DNA of 64,000 nucleotides. Origin: JAIBJN01 sp963802795 (lineage in GTDB: Bacteria; Actinomycetota; Thermoleophilia; Gaiellales; Gaiellaceae). A model generated the notes under the pieces. The model saw nothing but the letters and a program-made list of their open reading frames with translations, was not told the origin of the DNA and ran no database searches. A program made the position numbers and the translations under genes. The DNA is taken from contig CAWDJV010000003.1 in assembly GCA_963802795.1 (NCBI GenBank), positions 248,001 through 312,000 on the forward strand. Direction: 5' to 3'. Shown here one piece after another: positions 15,990-25,800 of the stretch (position 1 is its first letter; every line of letters starts with the position of its first letter).

Positions 15990-16095
15990 CGACGACTCCT
16001 TTCGGATTTCGGCGATGCGCTCCGCGCTGGCAGTCCCCTGGCTTGGTGCGGGAAGTCTCAACCTCTTGATCACCCGTGTCAAGCGCCGTGCCTGA

Positions 16096-16191
16096 AACGA
16101 CTCGTCCTATGCGGGAGCGCCCTACGTCGAGAACAACAAGCTCGTGCTGATCCGGGTCCAGCAGGTCGACAAGAAGGCTGTGACCTCCTGA
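16096..16191 (+). pseudogene. Possible 3' remnant of a lost gene
   Basis: After a stop at 16093-16095 the frame encodes NDSSYAGAPYVENNK and then LVLIRVQQVDKKAVTS before TGA at 16189-16191. It has no usable start, yet residue choice looks like a real protein tail. It may be the leftover C-terminus of a gene deleted next to phoR. The family is not recognised, and chance cannot be excluded at this length. Confidence 0.25.
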
Positions 16192-16262
16192 CCGACGCCG
16201 AGCCTCTCTGGCCCTGGCGCCATCTTCAGCAGGCTCGCGGACGGAGCTACGATCCGGGCGAG

Positions 16263-17249
16263 GTGCTCCGCTTCCTGCGACGGCGTCAGAGCGGCGAGGC
16301 CCGGCCCGGGCCCACCGCAGAGGATCTGCAGGTCGAGGCGAGGCGCGGGCGCGCCCTCGTCGAAGAGAGCCGTGAGATCGTCGTCGTGCTCGACGGCGAA
16401 GGGAGGGTGGTCGCCGCGAGCCGACGCGCCCGCGAGCTCATGGCCGGCCTCGAGGAGGGCGCCCCGCCTCCGGAGGCGCTCCTCGACACCGCGCCGCTCA
16501 CGATCCCGTACGAGGTGGACGGCCGCACGGAGACGATTCTCTACGGGCGGCGCGACTCGGGCGACCTGGCCGCCTACGAGGAGCTCAGGGCCGGCTTCAC
16601 CGCCTCGGTCTCGCACGAGCTCCGGACGCCGCTCGCCCGACTGCTCGCCCTCCTCGACACCGCTCTGCTGCCGGGGGCGGACGTCCGCGAGCTCGTCCAG
16701 CAGGCGCAAGGGGAGGTCGACGCGATCCGCGAGCTGATCGACGACATCCTCTTCATCTCCGAGCTGGAGTCGGGCCACGAGGTGGTCGGGCTCGGTAAGA
16801 CGCCGGCGCTCCCGATCATCGCGGAGGTCGCCGAGGGCCTCGAGGAGCAGGCCGCCCGTGCGGGCGTCACCATCGAGATCGACGCGGACGAGGATGCGGA
16901 GCTCCCGCTCCGACCCCGGATGATCCGCGTCGTCGCCCAGAACCTCGCTCAGAATTCGGTGCGCTACGCGGGCCCGGGCGCCCGCCTCGTGCTCTCCCTG
17001 CGCCGCGCCGACGAGGGCGTCGAGCTCGTCGCCTCCGACGACGGTGTCGGCATGCCGGCAGAGGACCTTCCCCGTCTCTTCGAGCGCTTCTACCGGGGCG
17101 ACCGCGCCAGGGCGTCGCGCGGCACGGGGCTCGGGCTGGCGATCGTGAAGCACGTCGTCACGTCCGCGGGCGGAACGGTGGAGGCGACGGGCGCCCGCGG
17201 CCGCGGGCTGACCGTCCGCTGCTTCTTCGCCGACGACCGGCGAAGCTAG
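16263..17249 (+). CDS. phoR: Soluble PAS-histidine kinase, PhoR/SenX3-like
   Basis: A 328-residue kinase without transmembrane segments. A PAS-like region (about residues 35-95, IVVVLDGEGRVVAASRRARE) precedes HisKA with the H-box SVSHELRTPLARLLALLDTA. HATPase_c follows: N-box QNLAQNSVRYAGPGA, G1 DDGVGMPAEDLPRLFERFYR, G2 GTGLGLAIVKHVV. The H-box and overall layout match PhoR/SenX3-type kinases that pair with OmpR-family regulators such as the one at 14302. The two genes are unlinked in strand and separated by a secreted-protein gene, which is unusual. Start GTG 16263. Confidence 0.8.
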   Translation: MLRFLRRRQSGEARPGPTAEDLQVEARRGRALVEESREIVVVLDGEGRVVAASRRARELMAGLEEGAPPPEALLDTAPLTIPYEVDGRTETILYGRRDSGDLAAYEELRAGFTASVSHELRTPLARLLALLDTALLPGADVRELVQQAQGEVDAIRELIDDILFISELESGHEVVGLGKTPALPIIAEVAEGLEEQAARAGVTIEIDADEDAELPLRPRMIRVVAQNLAQNSVRYAGPGARLVLSLRRADEGVELVASDDGVGMPAEDLPRLFERFYRGDRARASRGTGLGLAIVKHVVTSAGGTVEATGARGRGLTVRCFFADDRRS

Positions 17250-17268
17250 GACGGCGCGCCGCTCTCCC

Positions 17269-17942
17269 TTATGGCCGGTCGGCGAGCCCTTCGCGGACGG
17301 CCCAGAGCGCGGCCTGCGTCCGGGATGCGAGACCGAGCTTTCGGAGGATGTTCGAGACGTGGTCCGCGCGGTGCGCTCGGAGATGACGAGCTCGGCGGCG
17401 ATCTCCTTGTTCGGCTTGCCCGCAGCGACAAGACGGAGGATCTCGCGCTCGCGGTCGGTGAGCTCGGCCGCCGGATCCTGCGGTCGAGGGGCGTGCAGAG
17501 AGGCCACGAGACTCCGGGCGACTGCCGGGTCGAGCTGGAGCTCGCCGCGGAGGGCGGCGCGCACAGCAGCGGTGACCTCGTCCGGGTCGGAGTCCTTCAG
17601 GATGTAGCCGGAGGCGCCGGCGTCGAGGGCCGCATGGACGCGCTCTTCCTCGACGAATGAGGTAAGCGCGACGATTTCGACCCGGTCGTAGCGGGCTCGG
17701 ATCCGGCGCGTGGCCTCGATGCCGTCGACGGGCTCCATCTGCAGGTCCATGAGCACCAGGTCGGGCAGCCGGTCCTCGGCGGCGAGCCGCGCGAGCTCGT
17801 CCAGCGCCTCGCCGCCGTCGGCCGCCTCGCCGACGACCTCGAGGTCGGGCTCGCCGCCGAGGAAGCTACGGAGCCCCTCGCGCACGACCCGGTGATCGTC
17901 GACCACCAGGATGCGGATGATCGGTTCGGAGCGGGGCGTCAT
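17269..17942 (-). CDS. NarL/LuxR-family response regulator (frame break near 17361)
   Basis: Receiver: ILVVDDHRVVREGLRSFLGG, phosphoacceptor in LVLMDLQMEPVDG, lysine in GYILKDSD. HTH: LTDREREILRLVAAGKPNKE. The frame breaks after SERTART; adding one base at about 17361 restores HVSNILRKLGLASRTQAAL and leads to a natural stop at 17269. The start overlaps the end of the MASE1 kinase gene by four bases, so the pair is an operon. Its stop is 20 bases from the convergent phoR stop. Confidence 0.85.
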
Positions 17943-19595
17943 CGCTGGGCCGGGATCTCGGCACGCACAACCGTTCCGCGGCCGGCGGCACTCGTGACCT
18001 CGAGCCGGCCGCCGAGATCGGCGACGCGGCCCCGCATCGACCGCAGGCCGAAGCTTCCGGCGCGCACGGCGGCTGGATCGAAACCGCGGCCGTCGTCGCG
18101 CACCTCGAACGAAACGATCCCATCCGTCGCTTCGATGCGGACGGCGGCGCTGCTCGCCCGGGCGTGCTTGACGACGTTGGCCAGAGCTTCCTGGCCGAAG
18201 AGGTACAGCTGCTTCTCGGCCTCCGGCTCCAGCGGCAAGCGCTCGTCCGGCCCGCCGACTTCGATGACCAGCCCGTCCCTGGCGCTGAGCACCGACGCCT
18301 GCTTGCTCAGCGCGGCGACCAGTCCGTCCTCAGCGAGCGCGTCAGGCCACAGCTCGAAAATGAGCGCGCGCATCTCGGCCTGCGCGTCCTCGGTCAACTG
18401 CCCGATCTCGCTCAGCTCCCCCCCGACCGGCCCTGCGGAATCGAGCCCCTCACGCGTCAGGGCCCGCTGAGCGGATCGGCACGTGGAGCCCCGTGGAGAA
18501 GAGGGACTGCGAGACCGAATCGTGCAGGTCGCGGGCGATGCGATGTCGTTCCTGCGCGGCGCGCTCGCCCTCGCGGCGCTGCGACTCGGCCAGCTCCAGC
18601 GCGGCACGACGACGCTCGCTGACGATCGCCGCCAAGTAGAACGTCGTCAGCGCGGCGAGCGTGATGTAGAGCTGGAGGTTGAGCGCGCTGTCGGTGGGCG
18701 CGCGTTCGACGAACGGCCCCTCCCTGTTCGAGGTGGCCCACACCGCAATTCCTGCCGTGGTCGCAACCGCCAACGTCGCTCCCTGCGGGCCAAAGCGCAG
18801 AGCGCCCCAGATCAACGCCGGGAACACCATGTAGGTAAGCGGCTGATCGACGGTGAAAGCGATCGCGCTCAGCAGGGCTACTGCGGTGAGCATCAGCGCG
18901 CCCTCGACCGCGCTGCTGTCCCGCCATGCCTCCCAATGCGGGTGCGCCCAGGCCAGCGCCAGCGGGACGACGACCAACCCGCCCGCGAGGCCGCCCAGCC
19001 ACCAGCTCCGCCAGAACACACCCATCTCGGACACTTGGATGACGTCACCGACCCGCAGCGAGACCATTGCGACCGTCGCGCTGATCGCTTCGCCGATCGC
19101 TACGGCGGCGACTACCGCGCCGACGTGCTCGACCCGGTCCATCGCCGCCTGCCGGCCTACGAGCCGCCGAAGGATGACGACGGCCACGAGAGCCCTGGCC
19201 ATGTTGCCTGCGGTCTGGGCGAGCGCCGCGCCGAGCGGCAGTTCGGTGAACTCTCTCGAGAGCAGGTCTCCGAGCAGGACGGCCGGCCACCAGCGCAAGC
19301 CGCCGAGGTAGAGGGCGGCGATTCCCACGCCGGTGGCGGGCCAGAAGGCCCCCGCGGGGCCCGTCAGGAGCAGAGCCTCGCCGCCTCGCGCAGCGGCGTA
19401 ATAGACCCCGGCGATCAGGAGCACCCCGGCGGCATACCGCACCGACCGTGAGGTGAGAAGGAAGCTCCGCCCGGTCGGCAGTGCCCCGGGGAGCGGCGCG
19501 TCGCCGCTTGTCAGGCCGCCATGTTTGGGCAGGGACGTCACGTCAAGCGGACGGAAAAAGTTCCGTGCTGGATGCAGAGGGCGGGCCCTCTGCAT
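17939..19595 (-). CDS. MASE1-type sensor histidine kinase (frame break near 18479)
   Basis: Membrane kinase. About residues 50-330 are a MASE1-like integral membrane sensor with eight or more helices (GPAGAFWPATGVGIAALYLGG is typical). Then a coiled linker and HisKA_3 box RHRIARDLHDSVSQSLFSTG. After a one-base excess at about 18479 the frame changes and continues RSAQRALTREGL, then HATPase_c with EALANVVKHARAS and DDGRGFDP. HisKA_3 class fits the LuxR regulator overlapping its stop. The start is uncertain: 19595 is the longest option and a GTG near VTSLPKHGG is another. Confidence 0.82.
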
Positions 19596-19756
19596 GCGTC
19601 ATCTCCAAGGAAACCTACCGTCGGGCGCAGATCCGAGTCGAATGACGTAGTCGGGCGTGCGCGGATGTCTCACACCGGACGCGTCATCCGGCCGATGCGC
19701 ACCCGTAGCGAGGGCGAGACGATGCGCACACTCGATCCGTCGTATCGAGGAGGACG

Positions 19757-22147
19757 TTGCCCCGAGCTGTCGCCGATCGTTCGAGCGGCCCGATGACCCC
19801 GGCTGGACGGACGGTCGCTTGCCGTTCTCCGAGAGCGCCCCACCCCTCGAGCGCGGCACTCGCGCCGGGCGCAGCTCGTCGAGCTGCCACAGGCCGCTGC
19901 CCTCGACCTCGACGAGGCAAGCTCCTCGAGCCGGCCGTTCGACCGGGAAGCGTGTCGAGAACGGCGCTCGTCAACCGCCTGCGCGCCGCCCGCTCGTGTC
20001 CGGTCGTCACGATTCTCGCTCCGGCCGGTTACGGGAAGACGACGTTGCTCGCCCAGTGGGCGGGCCTGGACGAGCGGGCGTTCGCCTGGGTATCCGTCGA
20101 GGAGAGCGACGACGCGATGCTGCTCCTCAGGCACGTTGCGGCCGCGCTGAGCCGCGTCCAGGCGATCCACGCTTCCGTCCCTCGAGCATTGGACGCACGC
20201 AGGAGGTCGGTCCCAGCGGCGACCCGGCGGGTCGCGTCGGCGTGGTTTGCGAGCGAACGCCCGCTCGTCCTCGTCCTCGACGACGTTCAGCTGCTCCGCT
20301 CGAAAGAGTGCGCCGACGTCGTCGCGGCTCTCGTCCGGCATGTCCCGGACGGCTCGACGCTCGTCCTGTCGGGCCGCACCATCGCGGAGCTCCCGGTCGC
20401 GCGCCTTCGGGCAGCCGGTCGGATTGTCGAGCTCGGCGTCGATGAGCTTGCCCTGAGTCGCCGTGAGGCGCAGCTCCTCCTCGGCAACGCAGGCGTCGAG
20501 GTCGCGGAGAGTGACGCCTCCGAGCTCATCGATCGGACGGAGGGCTGGGCAACAGGGCTCTACCTGGCAGCGGTCGCGCTCGAGGCCCCAGGGGCGCCGG
20601 GCGATGCGGAGGAGTTCGCGGGTGACGACCGGTTCGTGGCCGACTACTTTCGCTCTGAATACCTGGCCGGCCTACGACCGGCCGAGATCCGGTTCCTCAC
20701 GAGGACCTCGGTGCTCGACAGGATGTCCGGCCCGCTCTGCGACGCCGTGCTCGAGGGCAAGGGGTCGGCGCGCAAGCTCGAGACGTTCGAGAAGTCGAAT
20801 CTCTTCGTCGTTCCGCTCGACCGGCACCGCGGGTGGTACCGCTACCACCGCCTCTTCAGGGACCTGCTGCGGGCGGAGCTGGAACAGCGCGAGCCCGGGC
20901 TGGTGAAGGCCCTGAACCGGCGTGCGGCGAGCTGGTGCGAGGCGAACGGCTCCGCGGAGGCAGCGATCGGCTATGCAAGCGCCGCCGGAGATACCAACAC
21001 GGTTGCGCGGCTCGTGAGCGCGCTTGCGCTCCCCGCGTATCACGGAGGTCGGATCGCGACGATCGAGACCTGGCTCGACCACTTTCTCGATGACGATCGC
21101 AAACTTGCGCGCTATCCGGCGGTTGCCGTCCTGGGAGCCTGGGTGAACGCACTTCACGGCCGCGGGGCTGCGGCGGAGCGCTGGCTACGAGTCGCGGAGA
21201 ACGCCAAGGCCAAGTGGGCGCTGCCCGACGGCAGCACGTCGATCGAGCCGTGGCTCGCCTTGCTTCGCGCCGCCCTGTGCCGTGACGGCCCCGACCAGAT
21301 GCTGGTCGATGCCGACGCGGCGGTTCACGGGCTAGCCGCTGAAAGCGAGTGGAGGCCGACTGCCCTGCTCCTCCGCAGCGTGGCCCTCCTTCTCCTCGGC
21401 GAGGACGCCGGAGCGGACAGAAGCCTGGCCGACGCCGTCGAGGCGGCCGAGGGCGTCGGTGCGCTGGACACCCAGGTCGTCGCTCTCAGCGAGCGCTCCC
21501 TGCTCGCCGAATTCCACGGCGATCGCGCCGACGCCAAGGCGCACGGAGTCGCAGCACGCGCGCTCGTCGACGCGGGCGGGCTCCATGACTATCCGACGAC
21601 TGCGATCGAGCTCGCAGCGTCCGCACGCGCAGAGCTCCACGCCGGCAACTGGGAGAGGGCCCGCGCCGCTCTCGAGCAGGCGAACCGTTTTCGCCCCGAG
21701 CTCACGCATGCGCTCCCCTGGTGCTCCGTGCAGACGCTCCTCGAGCTCGCGCGGGCCCACTTGGCGCTGCTCGACGCGTCGGAGGCGAAGTCATTGCTCT
21801 CCGAGGCGGACGAGGTCTTGCGCCGGCGGCCGGAGCTCGGAGTCCTGGCGGAACAGGTGATCGAGCTCCACCTGGAGACCGATGCGGTGCTCGAGGCGCG
21901 CGACGGGCGTGCCTCGACGCTGACACCTGCCGAGCTGCGGCTGCTCCCTCTCCTCGCCACCCACCTCTCCTTCCGCGAGATCGGCGAGCACCTGTACGTG
22001 TCCCGCAACACCGTGAAGAGCCAGGCGATCTCCGTGTACCGCAAGCTCGGAGTCTCCAGCCGGAGCGACGCGATCGAGCGCGCTGCCGACCTCGGCCTCG
22101 TCGACCTGCCGGCCGTTTCGTCGGTCGACTTCACCCTCACGGGATGA
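19757..22147 (+). CDS. LAL/MalT-type ATP-dependent LuxR transcription regulator
   Basis: A 796-residue large LuxR regulator. Walker A APAGYGKTT lies near residue 95 and Walker B LVLVLDDVQLL near 176, in a STAND-type NTPase. A helical sensor region of TPR-like repeats follows (about 400-700), then a C-terminal LuxR HTH with LTPAELRLLPLLATHLSFRE and TVKSQAISVYRKL. MalT homologues respond to a bound inducer. The TTG start is supported by AGGAGG five bases before it, although residues 1-50 look biased. Its stop lies within one copy of the TCAYCC-N5-GGATGA motif. Confidence 0.88.
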   Translation: MPRAVADRSSGPMTPAGRTVACRSPRAPHPSSAALAPGAARRAATGRCPRPRRGKLLEPAVRPGSVSRTALVNRLRAARSCPVVTILAPAGYGKTTLLAQWAGLDERAFAWVSVEESDDAMLLLRHVAAALSRVQAIHASVPRALDARRRSVPAATRRVASAWFASERPLVLVLDDVQLLRSKECADVVAALVRHVPDGSTLVLSGRTIAELPVARLRAAGRIVELGVDELALSRREAQLLLGNAGVEVAESDASELIDRTEGWATGLYLAAVALEAPGAPGDAEEFAGDDRFVADYFRSEYLAGLRPAEIRFLTRTSVLDRMSGPLCDAVLEGKGSARKLETFEKSNLFVVPLDRHRGWYRYHRLFRDLLRAELEQREPGLVKALNRRAASWCEANGSAEAAIGYASAAGDTNTVARLVSALALPAYHGGRIATIETWLDHFLDDDRKLARYPAVAVLGAWVNALHGRGAAAERWLRVAENAKAKWALPDGSTSIEPWLALLRAALCRDGPDQMLVDADAAVHGLAAESEWRPTALLLRSVALLLLGEDAGADRSLADAVEAAEGVGALDTQVVALSERSLLAEFHGDRADAKAHGVAARALVDAGGLHDYPTTAIELAASARAELHAGNWERARAALEQANRFRPELTHALPWCSVQTLLELARAHLALLDASEAKSLLSEADEVLRRRPELGVLAEQVIELHLETDAVLEARDGRASTLTPAELRLLPLLATHLSFREIGEHLYVSRNTVKSQAISVYRKLGVSSRSDAIERAADLGLVDLPAVSSVDFTLTG
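22131..22147. promoter_or_regulatory. 17-bp palindrome motif, copy 1 (before CMD gene)
   Basis: TCACCCTCACGGGATGA, 30 bases before the CMD-family start. It matches TCAYCC-N5-GGATGA exactly, overlapping the last codons of the LAL regulator. Confidence 0.4.
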
Positions 22148-22177
22148 TGCGGATCGCCTCCAGGCGAGGCTGAATGG

Positions 22178-22552
22178 ATGTGGTCGTTGGTGCAAGACCA
22201 CGAGGACACCCTGCGCAAGCTCGCGATTCGCGACGACGCGTTCGTGGATTCGATTCTCGCGCGCGAGCGCGAGAACGTCTCGACCTCGGGCCTCGACGCG
22301 AAGACCCACGCGCTCGTACGGGTCGGCGCGCTGATCGCGATCGATGCAGCCCCGCCCTCGTACATGGACGCCATCGAGTCCGGGCTCGCTTCCGGCGCGA
22401 CCGTGGACGAGATCGTCGGGGTCTTGGTTGCGGTCATGCCGGCGATCGGCGTGGCGCGAGTGGTGTCCGCCGCGCCCAAGCTCGGCCTCGCCCTGGGCTA
22501 CGACGTGACCGAGGCGCTCGAGGAACTGAACGGGGGAGAGTCGCTGCGCTGA
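22178..22552 (+). CDS. Carboxymuconolactone decarboxylase (CMD) family protein
   Basis: A 124-residue all-helical protein with the CMD core (LDAKTHALVRVGALIAIDAA, then ATVDEIVGVLVAVMPAIGVA). It has no cysteine at all, so it lacks the CxxC of AhpD-type peroxidase reductases and is not a thiol enzyme. The family includes gamma-carboxymuconolactone decarboxylases and many proteins of unknown activity. It is 30 bases downstream of the LAL gene and of a 17-bp palindrome. Confidence 0.8.
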   Translation: MWSLVQDHEDTLRKLAIRDDAFVDSILARERENVSTSGLDAKTHALVRVGALIAIDAAPPSYMDAIESGLASGATVDEIVGVLVAVMPAIGVARVVSAAPKLGLALGYDVTEALEELNGGESLR

Positions 22553-22555
22553 TTC

Positions 22556-22927
22556 CTACGCGGCGTTGCGAACAGGGGCGACGATGAGCGTCAGCCCGTC
22601 GAGCGCTTCGACGCGGACCGTCTCCCCACGGTCGGCGCCGGCCGCACACGTCGCCTCCCAGAGCTCGCCCCGGATGCGTACCTGACCCCTCGGCCGGCAG
22701 GCGGACTCGACCCGCGCGGTGCGTCCCAGCATCGCCTCTGCGCCCGTCCGAGGCCGCCAGCGGCGCGCGATCCGTCGGCCCCAGGTGAGCACGGCAGCCT
22801 CTCCCGCGAGACCGGCGAACACGATGACGACGCTCCACGGCATCGGCACGACGAAGACCGCGAGCAGGAGCGCGATGAGCAGGACATCGCCCGGCAGTAG
22901 AGCGCGGGCCGCTGGTGCATGCTTCAT
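22556..22927 (-). CDS. NfeD-like membrane protein
   Basis: A 123-residue protein with two hydrophobic helices at about residues 13-50 (PGDVLLIALLLAVFVV, then VVIVFAGLAGEAAVLTW). A C-terminal OB-fold NfeD domain follows (MLGRTARVESACRPRGQVRI, GETVRVEALDGLTLIVAP). NfeD proteins usually work with a stomatin-like SPFH protein or membrane protease in membrane quality control; no such partner is next to it. It converges on the CMD gene with a three-base gap. The start codon lies inside a copy of the 17-bp palindrome. Confidence 0.75.
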   Translation of the reverse strand: MKHAPAARALLPGDVLLIALLLAVFVVPMPWSVVIVFAGLAGEAAVLTWGRRIARRWRPRTGAEAMLGRTARVESACRPRGQVRIRGELWEATCAAGADRGETVRVEALDGLTLIVAPVRNAA

Positions 22928-22940
22928 CCCGATGGGGCGA
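22924..22940. promoter_or_regulatory. 17-bp palindrome motif, copy 2 (nfeD-like/MFS gap)
   Basis: TCATCCCGATGGGGCGA, two mismatches in the right half of TCAYCC-N5-GGATGA. It overlaps the nfeD-like start codon and is 77 bases upstream of the MFS gene. Confidence 0.3.
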
Positions 22941-23016
22941 AGTGCGCGCCTCCGGAAGCTGAGAGGATCCGCCGCGTGCGAACCACGATGACGATTCCTG
23001 CAGCGGTCGCTGAGCG

Positions 23017-24613
23017 ATGAGCGAGGCGGCCGCAGCCGCGCCGTCGGCAGCTCCGAAGCGGGCTGGGCTCGTGCTCGTCTCGCTCATCATGGTGGCGGCG
23101 GTCGCCAACCTGAACCTGTCCGTCGCCAACGTCGCGCTGCCGTCGATCGGCGCGGCATTCGACTCGTCGCAGACGACGCTCAACCTGATCGCGGTGGGCT
23201 ACTCCCTCGGCCTCGCCGGTTCGGTGCTCTGGCTGGGCGCGATCGGGGACCGCTACGGGCGGAAGCTCCTGCTCGTGCTCGGCATGGTCCTGTCAGTCCC
23301 GGCCTCCCTCCTGGCGGCGTACGCGCCGTCCGACGAGATCCTCTTCTGCGCGCGGCTCCTCGGCGGCCTTTCGGCGGGCATGGCCTACCCGACCACGCTG
23401 GCGTTGATCACGGCCCTCTGGGCGGGGCCCGGACGCACGAAGGCGATCGCGCTCTGGTCGGCGCTCGGCGGCGGCATCGCCGCGCTCGGGCCGCTGGTGG
23501 CAGGCGTACTCCTGGAGGAGTTCTGGTGGGGGTCGGTCTTCCTCGTGACGCTGCCGCTCGTCGGCGTCGCCCTGCTGATGGCGCTCGTCTACGTCCCGAG
23601 CCATGTCAACGAGACGACCGATCCCGTCGACAACCTGGGGGGCATCCTCTCGGTCGTCCTCGTGGGGACGCTGATCCTGGGGATCAACTTCGCCCCGGTG
23701 CCGAACCTGGGCGCGCTGGCCGTCGGGTTGCTGGCCGTCGCGATCGCAGCGACCCTCGCCTTCCTCGTTCGGCAGCGCCGGGCGAAGAATCCTCTCTACG
23801 ACCTCCAGGTCGCCGCGCCGCCGCACCTTCTGGGTCGCTGCCTGCGGCGGGATCATCGTCTTCGGCTCGCTGATGGCCGCCGCGTTCGTGAGCCAGCAGT
23901 ACCTGCAGAACGTCCTCGGCTACTCGACGGTCGAGGCCGGCGCGGCGATCCTGCCCGCGGTCGTCTTCATGGTCCTCGTCGCGCCGCGCTCGGCGAAGCT
24001 GGTGGGCACGAAAGGAGCGCGCTTCACGCTGCTCTGCGGCTACGTCTTCCTCCTTCTCGCCTTCCTCTGGATGCTTCTCCTCTGGAAGGAAGACATCTCG
24101 TACTGGCAGGTCGGACTGGCGTACGTCTTCATCGGGATCGGCGTCGGCCTGGCGGGCACGCCGGCCTCGCATTCGCTCACCGGGTCGGTTCCGGTCGAGC
24201 GGGCCGGTATGGCGTCGGGGACCGCCGACCTGCAACGGGATCTCGGCGGCGCGCTCCTGACCTCCATCTTCGGCGCGCTCCTCGCAGCGGGCTACGCCTC
24301 CGCGATGGGCGCCGCCGTCACGTCGTCTGCGGACGGCCAGCAGGTAACCGACAGCACCCAGAGCCAGCTCCAGCTCTCGTTCGCGAGCGCGGAGGACCTG
24401 GCCGAGCAGAATCCGCAGTACGCGAGCGAGATCACGGCGGCAGCCAAGACGTCCTTCCTGCAGGGCGACCAGTGGGCCTACAGCGCCGGGATCGCCGCCG
24501 TCCTGCTCGGCGCGGCGCTCGTCTTCTTCCTCTTCCCGAGGAAGGACGAAGAGGAGCGCCTGCTGGCCCGGTATCACGCCGAGGACTCGCGGCCGGCCGC
24601 TGCTCCGCCCTAG
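23017..24613 (+). CDS. MFS drug-efflux transporter, DHA2/EmrB type (frame break near 23820)
   Basis: About 530 residues with 14 helices in EmrB/QacA fashion. Helix 1 has VANLNLSVANVALPSIG and the loop-2 motif is GAIGDRYGRKLLLVLG. Near 23815-23822 (GCCGCGCCGCCGC) the frame changes by one base; the rejoined protein runs WVAACGGIIVFGSLMAAAFV and then SQQYLQNVLGYSTVEAG, as expected for helix 9. Proton-driven export of amphipathic compounds is the family function. Neighbours are the nfeD-like gene (divergent) and universal stress genes downstream. Confidence 0.85.
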
Positions 24614-24637
24614 ACTCCACGACAAAGGAGGGAGGCA

Positions 24638-25096
24638 ATGACGACGACCGCCCGGCCCGGCCCGATCGTGGTGGGCTACGACGACGAGGAGGCTGCGAAG
24701 CGGGCGCTCGAGCGCGCGCTCGAGGAGGCGAAGCGCTCGGGCACGGGGCTCGTGGTCGTTTCCGTCGTCGAGCTGCCCCTCGATCCGGAAGGGCCCCAGA
24801 ACTTCGGGACGCTGGACGACAGCCCGGCGCGGATGATCCCGCTGGTCGTTCCCGACGAGCTCGAGCCCGTGCTCGCCCACGCCCGCGGGCGTGTCGCCGC
24901 CGAGGGGGTGCAGGCCGACTTTCTCTGGGCCGCCGGCGACCCCGCGAACGTGATCGTTGATGTCGCCCGGGACCGGAATGCGTCGCTCATCGTCGTCGGC
25001 TCCCACCACCACGGCTTCCTGGCGAAACTCGTCGGGGAAGATGTCGCCGAGGAGGTCAAGCGGCACGCGGGCGCGGGCGTCATGGTGGTCGAATAG
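24638..25096 (+). CDS. Universal stress protein (UspA family)
   Basis: A 152-residue Usp fold: IVVGYDDEEAAKRALERALE at the start and NASLIVVGSHHHGFLAKLVG near the end. The C-terminal nucleotide motif is altered (GSHHHG and GED in place of GSRGxG and GS), so ATP binding may be weak or absent. AAAGGAGG lies seven bases before the ATG. It leads a set of closely spaced genes running through the amidotransferase and glutamate decarboxylase, suggesting a stress operon. Confidence 0.88.
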   Translation: MTTTARPGPIVVGYDDEEAAKRALERALEEAKRSGTGLVVVSVVELPLDPEGPQNFGTLDDSPARMIPLVVPDELEPVLAHARGRVAAEGVQADFLWAAGDPANVIVDVARDRNASLIVVGSHHHGFLAKLVGEDVAEEVKRHAGAGVMVVE

Positions 25097-25111
25097 CCAC
25101 CCTTCGCCATT

Positions 25112-25128
25112 TCGTACGATGAGGATGA
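25112..25128. promoter_or_regulatory. Weak copy of the 17-bp palindrome motif
   Basis: TCGTACGATGAGGATGA: the right half GGATGA is perfect and the spacing is right, but the left half matches only in part. It is 37 bases before the membrane Usp-like gene, a distance like that of copy 1. Confidence 0.2.
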
Positions 25129-25165
25129 TGCCTCTGCGCACTACGAGCAGGTTGGATTGGAGGCG

Positions 25166-25800
25166 ATGAGGACCCGCACGGAGTTCATGGCGATCCCGAT
25201 CGTCGCCGTCGTGCTCGGCATCGTCTTCCTCGTCATGCTCACCGCGGAGGCGGGGGTCTGGGGCTGGATCCTCTTCGCCGCGGGTGCGATCGTTGCCCTC
25301 GCCGTCGTGATCCTGGTCGTCGGCAGACGTCACCAGCATCCCTCCGACCTCGACGCGCCGGTGGTGCGCGCGCCCGGCGGCCGGGACGGGACGTTCAGAG
25401 TCCTCGTCGTCAGCGATGGAAGCTCGACGTCGCAGACGTTCCATGAAGAGGTCGTTGCCCACGCCGCCGGAAGGCCGATCGAGATCCTGGTCGTGGCCCC
25501 GGCGCTCGGGTCGCGGCTGTCGCACTGGACGGGCGACGACCACGCGAGGCACGAGGCCGAAGGGAACCTCGAGCGGACGGTGGAGGCGCTGACCGCGGCC
25601 GGCGTCTCCGCCCGCGGCGAGGTGGGATCGGACGACCCGATCCAGGCCGCCGACGATGCGCTGAGGGAGTTCCCAGCGGACGAGCTCGTCTTCGCCACGC
25701 ACCCGGATTCTGCAGCGAACTGGAAGGAGCGGGGCGTCGTCGAGATCGCACGCACCGCTACGACCTGCCCGTCACCCACGTCGCCGTCCACGCCGACTGA
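25166..25800 (+). CDS. Membrane-anchored Usp-like protein (frame break near 25760)
   Basis: About 211 residues. Two hydrophobic helices at residues 7-50 (AIPIVAVVLGIVFLVMLTA, then WGWILFAAGAIVALAVVIL) are followed by a Usp/Rossmann-like domain (FRVLVVSDGSSTSQTF, IEILVVAPALGSR, ELVFATHPDSAANWKERG). Removing one base near 25760 gives the ending RYDLPVTHVAVHAD, the normal last strand, with TGA at 25798-25800 overlapping the next ATG by one base. That match argues for a read error. The ATG at 25166 follows GGAGGCG; a TTG at 25157 is an alternative. Confidence 0.7.

Noticed and set aside
16122..17942. A 606-codon minus-strand frame that appears to extend the LuxR regulator
   Set aside because: After residue 199 it is out-of-frame sequence antisense to phoR; restoring one base near 17361 gives the normal HTH end and a stop at 17269.
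23684..25702. A 672-codon minus-strand frame across the MFS and Usp genes
   Set aside because: It is an antisense shadow with Arg/Asp/Glu-rich low complexity; the plus strand has clear MFS and Usp families with ribosome-binding sites.
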